From the NCBI GenBank assembly GCA_017983495.1, contig JAGOBH010000016.1:1-34311 (forward strand): 34,311 bases of DNA. The letters are read 5' to 3'. The number at the start of each line of letters is the position of its first letter. Position 1 is the stretch's first letter. Both the position numbers and the translations under genes were made by a program. The notes below the pieces were generated by a model. That model ran no database searches. It was not told the origin of the DNA and saw only the letters and a program-made list of their open reading frames with translations. Positions 15,794-23,676 of this stretch are shown in pieces. The stretch comes from Pyrinomonadaceae bacterium. GTDB taxonomy: Bacteria > Acidobacteriota > Blastocatellia > Pyrinomonadales > Pyrinomonadaceae.

Positions 15794-16246
15794 ATGTCTG
15801 CACAAGACTTTGTCGAACTTACAACCTCAACGCTCGATATCGGCGAGATCGCCCGGCGTGTCGTTCCGCCGGAATGCGGGGCGACGGTGACTTTGGATGG
15901 TTATGCCCGTCGGTTTACCAAAGACAAGGCCACCGGCGAGGTTCGCGAGACCGAGTATCTTGAGTACGAAGCCTATGAGCCGATGGCTCTGAAAGAGATG
16001 GAAAAGCTGATCGTCCGCGTCAAAGCGGAGTTTGAGATCTCAAATGTCGGTATCGTCCACCGCCTCGGCCGACTCGAGATCGGCGAGACGAGCGTCGTCA
16101 TCTCGGTCGCGTCACCGCACCGCCGCGCCGCATTTGCCGCCTGCGAATGGCTCATCAAAGAGCTTAAACGCACCGTACCGATCTGGAAAAAGGAAGTTTA
16201 CCGAGGCGGAGAGACCTGGGTAGAGGGCGATACCCAACCCAATTAA
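15794..16246 (+). CDS. moaE: Molybdopterin synthase catalytic subunit MoaE
   Basis: This is a 150-residue protein of the MoaE family. It converts precursor Z (cyclic pyranopterin monophosphate) to molybdopterin using sulfur from MoaD. 'ATVTLDGYARRFTKDK' is near residue 30, 'TEYLEYEAYEPMALKEME' in the middle, 'VGIVHRLGRLEIGETSV' follows, and the C-terminal 'ELKRTVPIWKKE' holds the active-site lysines. Its last four bases overlap the 3' end of the convergent HD hydrolase gene. Confidence 0.95.
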   Translation: MSAQDFVELTTSTLDIGEIARRVVPPECGATVTLDGYARRFTKDKATGEVRETEYLEYEAYEPMALKEMEKLIVRVKAEFEISNVGIVHRLGRLEIGETSVVISVASPHRRAAFAACEWLIKELKRTVPIWKKEVYRGGETWVEGDTQPN

Positions 16247-16791
16247 TCAACCTCGTCAAGCTTTTCATTTGCCAACGCAACGACCTCGTCAAAGAGTTCG
16301 TCGAGCTGATCGCTCGCTCCGCGCAAACCCTCAACGACATTTACCGCCCATTGGACGTACTCGACGCGCCGCTGCTTGTCCCAGTCCTCGGCAGGGCTGG
16401 CGATGACGTCGCGGACGTTGCTGATCTTGTCGGCGAGCTTGATCACCTTGGCACCATACGAGAGATGCGGTGCATGCTCGATCTGGAGCAGTTTGCGTTC
16501 GTGTTTCGGCAGCCCCTTGTCGTCGGTCACCTCCATTACATAACCGCAGACGGTCTCGCCGAACTTTTCTGTGATCTCTTCAGGCGAGACGTCACAATCT
16601 TCGACCGTGTCGTGCAGCAACGCCGCCGACAGGATGTCCTCATCGTCGACCATCGCGACGTTCGCGATCAGATTTGCTACCTCGATGGGATGGTTGATAT
16701 AGGGTTCGCGTCTGGAGCCCTTACGAAAATGCCCGGTATGTTTTTCAGCCGCAAAACGGGCCGCCTGCAGCGTTTTATTTAGGTTATTCAC
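16243..16791 (-). CDS. Small HD-domain hydrolase, MESH1/SpoT-like
   Basis: This is a 182-residue stand-alone HD phosphohydrolase. The metal ligands H34, H60-D61 ('LLHDTVED') and D121 ('KLADKISNVRD') are present with the spacing of MESH1-type enzymes and the hydrolase half of SpoT/RelA proteins, which remove pyrophosphate from (p)ppGpp. There is no synthetase, TGS or ACT domain, so a pure hydrolase is likely, though some MESH1 relatives act on other nucleotides such as NADPH. It is convergent with moaE with a four-base overlap. Confidence 0.88.
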   Translation of the reverse strand: MNNLNKTLQAARFAAEKHTGHFRKGSRREPYINHPIEVANLIANVAMVDDEDILSAALLHDTVEDCDVSPEEITEKFGETVCGYVMEVTDDKGLPKHERKLLQIEHAPHLSYGAKVIKLADKISNVRDVIASPAEDWDKQRRVEYVQWAVNVVEGLRGASDQLDELFDEVVALANEKLDEVD

Positions 16792-16929
16792 ATTTCAGAT
16801 TGCCAGATAAAATACGAAAGGTCAATTAAAACCGATTGCGCCGAAAACGCTCAGGTCTAATCCGCATATACCATCCTTTATCGGTATCTTCTACAGAACC
16901 ACATCCGTTCTCACCACCCCAAATTTATC

Positions 16930-16958
16930 TTGACATTGACTCTGGTTAGGAGTATCTG
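16930..16958 (+). promoter_or_regulatory. Candidate promoter of the tandem repeat-protein operon
   Basis: TTGACA (16930-16935) and TATCTG (16953-16958) are spaced by 17 bases. The -35 is a perfect match and the -10 is partial. It lies about 60 bases upstream of the first gene of the four-gene operon. The call is by consensus only. Confidence 0.4.
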
Positions 16959-17017
16959 TGTAGGGTAATATCGGCGCCATAATTCAAATTGAACTTCCTG
17001 GATCCAAGGAGGCCGCG

Positions 17018-18319
17018 ATGAATGCATTTAGAAATCTGATTTCAAAAACCACTGTATTAGCATTTGTAATCCTCGGGGTCTTCGTAATGACTTACCACGG
17101 CCAGGTAGTACCCGAGGGCAAAGATACGGGCCGCGGGTGGTGCGAATACCAAGGCCGCGTGGTCCCATGTCCAACAGGCGGCGGCTCAGGAGGCGGCACA
17201 ACATCCGGCGGTTCGGGAGGCGGTGCGGTCGGCTGGTTACTTTGCAAAACGATCGGCGGTTTTGGATGCCCTAAAAAGACCGATACCCGCAAGCAGGATG
17301 CTTACGATCTGAACCAAAAAGGCGTAGAGGCGTTCAACAACGGCGAACTCGCTGCCGCCCTTTCGTATTTTGAACAGGCTCTGAAAAAAGATCCGAGCGA
17401 TCCGGTTATAAAGCAAAACCTCCAGAATACCCGCGACGCCATGGCCGCAAAGGCGGCGAAGGAGAAGTACGATAGGGAAAACGAGCAAGCAAAGCTTAGA
17501 GACAAGGCAGCCGCGGATAATATGCAAAGATCCATACAGGACTTTGCCAAAACGCTCAGCGCAGCTCCTTCTTCCGGCGGTTTGGATTTCGACGGCGGAT
17601 CGTCGTCGGCTACTCCGAAGAGCGGCAGTAATGGCAATGGGCTGGACTTTACGACCGGCGATACAAATGTCGTTGTCGACCCCAGTGTTCCGTCCGGCAT
17701 CCCGAAGGCCGTGGAGGATTCGATCAACTCGGTTTACCGCACTTCCTCACCCGAGGTCGTTCAGCGCGTACGCCGTGGATTTCAGGCCGTGATGTCGCAT
17801 GACTGGAAGCTCGCCAACGCATATTTTCAAGATGCCCTCAATCAGGATCCCAACAACAGAGGACTCAGGAAATTCGTGGAGATCGTCGGTAACCCCGATG
17901 GCCAGTCGCCGCCGAAAATCATTCAAATACCAACTGGGCAGTCTGGTAAAATCCAAATACCACAAAAGGCGGACGCCGCACTTCTATTTGATCCCAAAAA
18001 TAAGTCTGAACAACTTGAAATGCCGACGCAAGCCGACATGGATGCGCTTTTCAATGATGCCCCCTACCGTGAGTCTCAGAATATTGTGGATGTTGCCTAT
18101 GCCTTATGGAAAAAAGTTAATGTCCCGTTGATCTTTGTAACAATTGGCGAAGGGCATTTGAGCATTTATCCTTTTGACGACAATGGGCTTGTCTTACTCC
18201 CGGAGGGGCCGTTCGTGATAGGAAACGATGGCGAGCCACACCTTTCGAAGAACCACGACGATTATGTACTCTGGAAACAAACGTACGTTCGAAGTGCTTT
18301 GCCACTGCAGAAGCCATAA
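17018..18319 (+). CDS. Exported TPR-containing protein, glycine-rich N-terminal linker
   Basis: This is a 433-residue protein of unknown function and the first gene of a four-gene operon. Residues 8-28 form a signal peptide or anchor. Four cysteines (in 'GWCEYQGRVVPC' and 'LLCKTIGGFGC') flank a Gly/Ser-rich linker at about 53-70. A TPR-like unit, 'GVEAFNNGELAAALSYFEQA', is at about 102-121, followed by a lysine/alanine-rich helical stretch (140-165). A second TPR-like unit is 'GFQAVMSHDWKLANAYFQDA'. Low-complexity linkers rich in Gly, Ser and Asp separate the parts. A strong Shine-Dalgarno (AAGGAGG, five bases before ATG) marks the start. The next gene begins 17 bases after its stop. It is not a paralogue of the three genes that follow. 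Confidence 0.82.
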   Translation: MNAFRNLISKTTVLAFVILGVFVMTYHGQVVPEGKDTGRGWCEYQGRVVPCPTGGGSGGGTTSGGSGGGAVGWLLCKTIGGFGCPKKTDTRKQDAYDLNQKGVEAFNNGELAAALSYFEQALKKDPSDPVIKQNLQNTRDAMAAKAAKEKYDRENEQAKLRDKAAADNMQRSIQDFAKTLSAAPSSGGLDFDGGSSSATPKSGSNGNGLDFTTGDTNVVVDPSVPSGIPKAVEDSINSVYRTSSPEVVQRVRRGFQAVMSHDWKLANAYFQDALNQDPNNRGLRKFVEIVGNPDGQSPPKIIQIPTGQSGKIQIPQKADAALLFDPKNKSEQLEMPTQADMDALFNDAPYRESQNIVDVAYALWKKVNVPLIFVTIGEGHLSIYPFDDNGLVLLPEGPFVIGNDGEPHLSKNHDDYVLWKQTYVRSALPLQKP

Positions 18320-18336
18320 CTTCTATACTGAATCGT

Positions 18337-19923
18337 ATGAAGAATCCTGAAGCATTGTTCATTGGAAAATTGAACCTGTTGGTGCTCTTATGGTTGATTT
18401 TCCCGATTGCGGTCACGGCCCAGTCCTCGGTTTTGCCACCCGCGGCTCAAGAAGCGGTCAATAAGGGTGTGATCGCGGCGAAGGTGCCCGATTATTTGTT
18501 GGCGATCCGCTATTTCGAGGAGGCTCGCAAGATCGCTCCCGACGCACCGATAATTTACCTCAACCTAGGTCTCGCCGAATCAAAGATCCCCGGCCGTGAA
18601 CTCCGAGCCATCGCGTGGTTCGGAGCGTACCTGACCGCCAACCCGACTGCCCAAAATGCGGCGGCGGTCCGGGAACAGATCACTGTTCTTGATGTAAAAA
18701 ACCAGAGTAACGTTTCACGCCTGATCATGCTTGCACAGGAGGCGGCGAAACAATTGCCCTACCGTGACCTGGGCGAGATCGCGAGACTCTGGTGGAAAAC
18801 AGGTGACAATGCGGCAGCCCTTAAGATGATTGTCTCCGATCAGAATCACATTTCATTAGACAGAAAATCGCTTCTGAATGACATCGTTGTATCTCAGGTT
18901 GAGCTCCGCGATATTACGGCTGCCCAAAAGACCGCCGATCTTATTGAGTACGACAAGTATTATATGAGCCGAGCGCGGTTGGCCATTGCCGAAGCTCAGG
19001 TTGATGCTGGAGATTTCGCCGGTGCTCAGCGAAACATTGATCTAATTCAACAAGCGGAAATCAAAAGCTCAGCATTAAAAGATTTTGCTGAAGGGCAAAT
19101 AAGAACTGGAGATATTGCCGGGGGGCAAAGAACCTTGGCGATCGCACTAAAGACAGCCGGTCTAATTGAGAACCCCTTCGACAAAACCCCGGCACTGGCA
19201 GATCTGGCTCTGGCACAAGCAAAGAGCGGTGACATTGTCGGTGCCCGGGCGACGTTTGTCGAAGCGCAAAAGACCGCCGAGTTGATCAAAGAAGCTCCCC
19301 ACAAAGCTTGGCGGCAGTTTGAAATTGCCGACGCCCAAATAAGAGCCGGCGATAAAGTGGCCGCGACTGAAACTTTGGCATCTTCTCTAAAGACCACAGA
19401 TCTCGTTTCAGACAAACAATGGAAATTAATTCTGCTTCGGGACATTGCTGAAGTGCAGGCAAAGTCCGGCGATTTTGCCGGAGCGCTGAAGATTGCCGAT
19501 CTACTTCTCCAAGATGCACCTTACTATAGAGTCATAGCCCTGACGAATATTGGCAAAATTCAAGCCACGAGTGGGGATACTCTTGGCGCTCAAAATACTT
19601 TTGCCGAAGCCCGTAAGTCCGTCAACTTTCCTCGAGGGACGCCGAAATCGAAAAGAGATACCCTGAGATTGATCGCCAAAGCTGAAACAAATAACAGTAT
19701 CACGGTTTCTGACTGGCTTGACTTGTTGGATGACGACGACACGACCAACTATTGCCCATTGAACACAGGCCCCTTTCGGGACCTGACCGGTTATCTGAAA
19801 TCTCTGCCGACCTCCAGCGACCCCAAGAGTGTTTTCGAATCGCAACTCCATACTGCGGAGAAATTAGTCAAAGCTCAAATTGTCGTCCAGCAGTTACTCA
19901 AACAGCAGGCCCCGAAGCAATGA
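18337..19923 (+). CDS. Exported solenoid repeat protein, paralogue A
   Basis: This is a 528-residue protein of unknown function, first of three tandem paralogues. The signal peptide (residues 11-29) ends 'AVTAQS'. A TPR-like module at about 34-130 ('AQEAVNKGVIAAKVPDYLLA', 'IRYFEEARKIAPDAPIIYLN', 'LGLAESKIPGRELRAIAWF') is nearly identical to the other two paralogues. About eight units follow with a 'GDxAGAxKT' turn between two helices (e.g. 'GDFAGAQRN', 'GDIVGARAT', 'GDTLGAQNT'), suggesting an alpha solenoid. The C-terminal domain contains 'VSDWLDLLDD', 'CPLNTGPFRDLTGYLKSLP' and ends in glutamine-rich 'LLKQQ'. Its TGA overlaps the next ATG (ATGA), so translation is probably coupled. No catalytic motif is visible; binding or scaffolding is inferred. 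Confidence 0.85.
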   Translation: MKNPEALFIGKLNLLVLLWLIFPIAVTAQSSVLPPAAQEAVNKGVIAAKVPDYLLAIRYFEEARKIAPDAPIIYLNLGLAESKIPGRELRAIAWFGAYLTANPTAQNAAAVREQITVLDVKNQSNVSRLIMLAQEAAKQLPYRDLGEIARLWWKTGDNAAALKMIVSDQNHISLDRKSLLNDIVVSQVELRDITAAQKTADLIEYDKYYMSRARLAIAEAQVDAGDFAGAQRNIDLIQQAEIKSSALKDFAEGQIRTGDIAGGQRTLAIALKTAGLIENPFDKTPALADLALAQAKSGDIVGARATFVEAQKTAELIKEAPHKAWRQFEIADAQIRAGDKVAATETLASSLKTTDLVSDKQWKLILLRDIAEVQAKSGDFAGALKIADLLLQDAPYYRVIALTNIGKIQATSGDTLGAQNTFAEARKSVNFPRGTPKSKRDTLRLIAKAETNNSITVSDWLDLLDDDDTTNYCPLNTGPFRDLTGYLKSLPTSSDPKSVFESQLHTAEKLVKAQIVVQQLLKQQAPKQ

Positions 19924-21653
19924 AACGTTCATATACTCAACCCTCAAAAAGCCTTAGATTCGGCATCCTGATCGTCTCGGCTTACCTGGTCTTAACGTTC
20001 CCGGTCTTTGCTCAACCCGCCATTCCCGCTCCGTTGCCTCCAGCCGCTCAGGAAGCAGTCAATAAAGGCGTCATCGCGGCGAAGGTGCCGGATTATTTGT
20101 TGGCGATCCGCTACTTCGAGGAGGCTCGCAAGATCGCTCCCGACGCCCCGATCATCTACCTCAACCTCGGCCTCGCCGAATCAAAGATCCCCGGCCGCGA
20201 ACTCCGAGCCATCGCATGGTTCGGAGCGTATCTGACCGCCAGCCCGACTGCCCAAAATGCGGCGGCGGTGCGGGAACAGATCACAGTTCTTGAAGTGAAA
20301 AGCCAAAGTAATCTGTCGAGTTTATTAAAGGCCGTGCGAGATGCGGCGGCTCTGATTCCAGACGACGCTCGGCTAGATTGGAATTCTTATTTGAGTTCAA
20401 AAAGTGAGGCTATTTTCGAAATCATTAGAGCACAAGCTAAGCAAGGTGATATTGCGGGAGCGGTCCAGAGCGCCGATTCATTCAAAATTCCAGTGGCATA
20501 TCGCGATATCGCCGAGATCCAAGCTGCGAGCGGTGATATTGACGGGTCAAGTAGGACGGCTTCCCTAATTCAGGACCTGTATTGGAAAAGCTATACTCAA
20601 AGCATGGTCGCGAATGCACAGACCAAGACCGGTGATCTTGCGGGTGCTCGAAAGACCCTCGAATCCGCGCTAAAGATCGCCGATCGAGTTTCGGAATCGG
20701 ACAGGAAAGCCAACGTGCAATCCTTCATAGCGGCAGCGCAAGCAATGAGTGGTGATCTCGCGGGAGCTCAAAAAACCCTGAAATCCGCAATGAAGATTAC
20801 CGAGCCAATTCGGTATGGGGTTGATTTTAACAGGACACAGGGCGTGATCTTAATGGCACAGAGCACCATTGTCGGTGTTCAAGCTAAGACCGGCGATACT
20901 GCTGGTGCATTAAAGAGCTCCGAACTGATTCAGAACGAGTCCTGGAGGGATCGTGCTCGGCAGGCCATTGCGGAAGCTCAAGCGAAGGCGGGCGATATTG
21001 CGGCCGCGTTAGAGACCGTCGATCTTATCCTGAGCCCACTGCTGAAAATTGATGCACAATCCGAAATTGCTGTATCTCAAGCCAAGAACAATGATCTTAG
21101 TGGCTCTCAGAAAACGATTGATTCCGCGCTAAAAACTGTTGATTTGGTCGATCCGGCTTGGAAGTATCTAGCACTAGAACCAATCGCTATCGCTATGGCG
21201 AGGAGCGGCATTTTTGTCCGGGCGCTGAAAACCGCCGATTTGATTGAAAAGCGTTATGTGAAATGCGAGGCTCAACGGGATATTGCAAAGGCCCAATTGT
21301 TAAGCGGTGATATTGCTGGAGCAAAGAAGACTCTTGAACTGGCTCGACAGACGGCAGATCTAGATCAGCGAATGGCACATATCACAGGTTGTGCAAGAGA
21401 CATCGAAGACCTGCATTTGAAGACAGGTATTACCGTTTCCGATTGGCTAAGAATACTGGACGACGCCGACAAGGGACATTACGTCGCACTGTCGACAAAA
21501 CCATTCCTAGACTTGACCGGCTACCTAAAATCCCTTCCGCAATCCAAAGGCGGAAATGAAGTTTTTCAACTCCTTGCCGAGACATTTCTGGGTACAATTA
21601 ATGCCCACCACCTATTAAGCCAAATGCTGAAGCAGCAGGCCATAAATCCATGA
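19920..21653 (+). CDS. Exported solenoid repeat protein, paralogue B
   Basis: This is a 577-residue second paralogue. The frame is open from an ATG at 19752, but the ATG at 19920 is preferred: it gives a signal peptide (about 12-32, 'SLRFGILIVSAYLVLTFPVF' then 'AQP') and overlaps the stop of paralogue A as ATGA. The N-terminal module (about 40-136) is nearly identical to A and C at protein level. About nine repeat units follow (e.g. 'GDLAGARKT', 'GDLAGAQKT', 'GDTAGALKS', 'GDIAGAKKT'). The C-terminus carries 'ITVSDWLRILDDAD' and 'FLDLTGYLKSLP', matching A, but its sequence between repeats differs throughout. Function unknown. Confidence 0.85.
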   Translation: MKRSYTQPSKSLRFGILIVSAYLVLTFPVFAQPAIPAPLPPAAQEAVNKGVIAAKVPDYLLAIRYFEEARKIAPDAPIIYLNLGLAESKIPGRELRAIAWFGAYLTASPTAQNAAAVREQITVLEVKSQSNLSSLLKAVRDAAALIPDDARLDWNSYLSSKSEAIFEIIRAQAKQGDIAGAVQSADSFKIPVAYRDIAEIQAASGDIDGSSRTASLIQDLYWKSYTQSMVANAQTKTGDLAGARKTLESALKIADRVSESDRKANVQSFIAAAQAMSGDLAGAQKTLKSAMKITEPIRYGVDFNRTQGVILMAQSTIVGVQAKTGDTAGALKSSELIQNESWRDRARQAIAEAQAKAGDIAAALETVDLILSPLLKIDAQSEIAVSQAKNNDLSGSQKTIDSALKTVDLVDPAWKYLALEPIAIAMARSGIFVRALKTADLIEKRYVKCEAQRDIAKAQLLSGDIAGAKKTLELARQTADLDQRMAHITGCARDIEDLHLKTGITVSDWLRILDDADKGHYVALSTKPFLDLTGYLKSLPQSKGGNEVFQLLAETFLGTINAHHLLSQMLKQQAINP

Positions 21654-23551
21654 ACAACACCATAACTCAGATACGCGAGATTTTTCGGGGCCGCCCTATG
21701 TTAGGCTTAGGCTTCTTACTCTTTGCTCTGTCAATATCTGTAGTTGCCCAACCCGTCGTTCCTGCCCCACTGCCGCCCGCAGCTCAAGAAGCGGTAAATA
21801 AGGGCGTCATCGCGGCGAAGGTGCCGGATTATCTGTTGGCGATCCGATACTTCGAGGAGGCTCGCAAGATCGCACCCGACGCCCCGATCATCTACCTCAA
21901 CCTCGGCCTCGCCGAATCGAAAATTCCCGGCCGCGAACTCCGTGCCATCGCCTGGTTTGGTGCATATCTAGCAGCTAACCCAACGGCCAAAAATGCGGCG
22001 GCGGTGCGGGAACAGATCACAGTTCTTTACATAAAGAACCAGAGCAACGTTTCACGATTGATAACGTCGTTGCGGGATACAGGGAAGAACCTGAATAGTG
22101 TCGCCGAGTTATTGGCCCAAACTGGAGATTTTGCAACGGCCCTTAGTACTTCTGATCTTATTCAGGATGCAGGACTTAAAACCCGTGCGCTGACATTTAT
22201 CGCTACGGCCCAAATAGAGGCAGGGGATCTTGCCGGTGCAAAAATGACGTTGATGGCGTCGCTTAAGATTGCCGATTTGGTGCCGGACAAAGCGTACGAC
22301 AGTAGGTGGTGGGCACAGATGGCTATTGCTAAAGCACTAATCACAGCTGCGGATTTCGAAGGAGCACGAAGGGCTTTAATTTCTGCACTAAAGTCCGCTG
22401 GCATTGAGAAGGACGACTCTCAAAGGGCTTCAAAATTAGATCGGGTTGCGTTTGCGCAGGCACGGAGCGGTGACCTTGATGGGGCACTTAAGACCGTCAA
22501 TCTGCTCCTTGAGAATCCATATATCAAGGGGCAGCTTGGAATTTCCATTGCATACATTGCTTATGAACAAGCAAAAACAGGGGACATGAAAGGAGCTCAA
22601 AAAACCATCGATCTCATTAAAGATGAAGACAAAGATTCTAAGGCAAGAGCAAACTGTTACGTTGCAGAATATAAGGGAAAAAAAGGAGATGTTGCAGGAG
22701 CTCGGGAAAATATTCTCAAGGCAATTGAACTGATGAGCCGAGTTCAAGATCCAAATGAAAAGGCGAACATCCAATTCTATATTGCTTCCGCACAAGCAGG
22801 TATCAGTGATGTTGCGGGCGCTTTCAAAACGCTATCCGACCTACAGATGACCGTTGATCTGGTAAAAGACGTGGAAAAAAAGAATAGCCTCCAGAAGTGG
22901 ATTGCAATCTATCAGGCAAAGTACGGAAATTACGCTGATGCTCAAAAAACTGCAGACCGTATTAAGGATGCGGGTTTTTTGGTGTATAAGTTATACGCAC
23001 TAGCAGATATTGCTAAAGAGCAAGCCGAAAAAGGCGATATCGCCGGTGCTGAAAAAACCCTGTTCTTTGCCCAAAAGAATTTTGAACTCATTCAAGCCGA
23101 TACTTCAAAAGCCTACACGCCCGATCTCATCGCTTCGGCTCAGGCCTGGGTGGCAAGTACCCAGGTCACAATTGCAGAAGCTAGCGCAAAGAGCGGGGAC
23201 ACAATTGGAGCTCAAAGGTCGCTTGCTGAAGCTTTGCGGACTGCTGATCTCATCCAACACGATAATTGGAAGAGACCTGCTCTTGAGGGCATTTTTGCGA
23301 TTCGGGCAAGATACAACCTCGATCTTAGAGAGCGTTTAGCTGCCGAATGGGTCAAGAAACTGGACGACAGAGTTACAGGCAATGATTGTCCCCTGAACAC
23401 TGCACTTTTTCTCGATCTGTCTGGCTACCTTAAGGCTATACCCACGACCGATGCGCAAACGATCTTCGACGGCGAATTGTCAGCCGCTAAGAAACTTGTC
23501 CAAGCTCAAAATGTCATCCACAAAATGCTGAAGCAGCAGGTGCAAAGATGA
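21650..23551 (+). CDS. Exported solenoid repeat protein, paralogue C
   Basis: This is a 633-residue third paralogue and the longest. A signal peptide at about 16-34 ends 'SVVAQP'. The N-terminal module (about 42-138) is shared with A and B. About ten repeat units follow (e.g. 'GDLAGAKMT', 'GDLDGALKT', 'GDMKGAQKT', 'GDVAGAREN', 'GDIAGAEKT', 'GDTIGAQRS'). The C-terminal domain has 'LAAEWVKKLDD', 'CPLNTALFLDLSGYLKAIP' and 'MLKQQ'. Codon use in the repeat part looks more AT-rich than in the N-terminal module and than in flanking genes. The ATG overlaps the stop of B (ATGA). Its own stop is again part of an ATGA, but the frame that begins there ends after six codons. Confidence 0.85.
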   Translation: MNNTITQIREIFRGRPMLGLGFLLFALSISVVAQPVVPAPLPPAAQEAVNKGVIAAKVPDYLLAIRYFEEARKIAPDAPIIYLNLGLAESKIPGRELRAIAWFGAYLAANPTAKNAAAVREQITVLYIKNQSNVSRLITSLRDTGKNLNSVAELLAQTGDFATALSTSDLIQDAGLKTRALTFIATAQIEAGDLAGAKMTLMASLKIADLVPDKAYDSRWWAQMAIAKALITAADFEGARRALISALKSAGIEKDDSQRASKLDRVAFAQARSGDLDGALKTVNLLLENPYIKGQLGISIAYIAYEQAKTGDMKGAQKTIDLIKDEDKDSKARANCYVAEYKGKKGDVAGARENILKAIELMSRVQDPNEKANIQFYIASAQAGISDVAGAFKTLSDLQMTVDLVKDVEKKNSLQKWIAIYQAKYGNYADAQKTADRIKDAGFLVYKLYALADIAKEQAEKGDIAGAEKTLFFAQKNFELIQADTSKAYTPDLIASAQAWVASTQVTIAEASAKSGDTIGAQRSLAEALRTADLIQHDNWKRPALEGIFAIRARYNLDLRERLAAEWVKKLDDRVTGNDCPLNTALFLDLSGYLKAIPTTDAQTIFDGELSAAKKLVQAQNVIHKMLKQQVQR

Positions 23552-23676
23552 CCGGGGTGTCGACTTGAAGTTAAAATCGCATATTTGAACTTCGATAACT
23601 CGCACCAGGCTTCAGCGAAGTATGCGACCCGTCGCTTCTACATTTATCAAGTGCAATTCAGCACTCACGATGGAAA

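Noticed and set aside
19752..19919. Longer start for paralogue B
   Set aside because: The extra 56 residues lie within the coding region of A; the ATG at 19920 gives a signal peptide and an ATGA overlap.
18337..23551. Three pieces of one broken gene
   Set aside because: Each part has its own signal peptide, full module and C-terminal domain, so these are separate genes.
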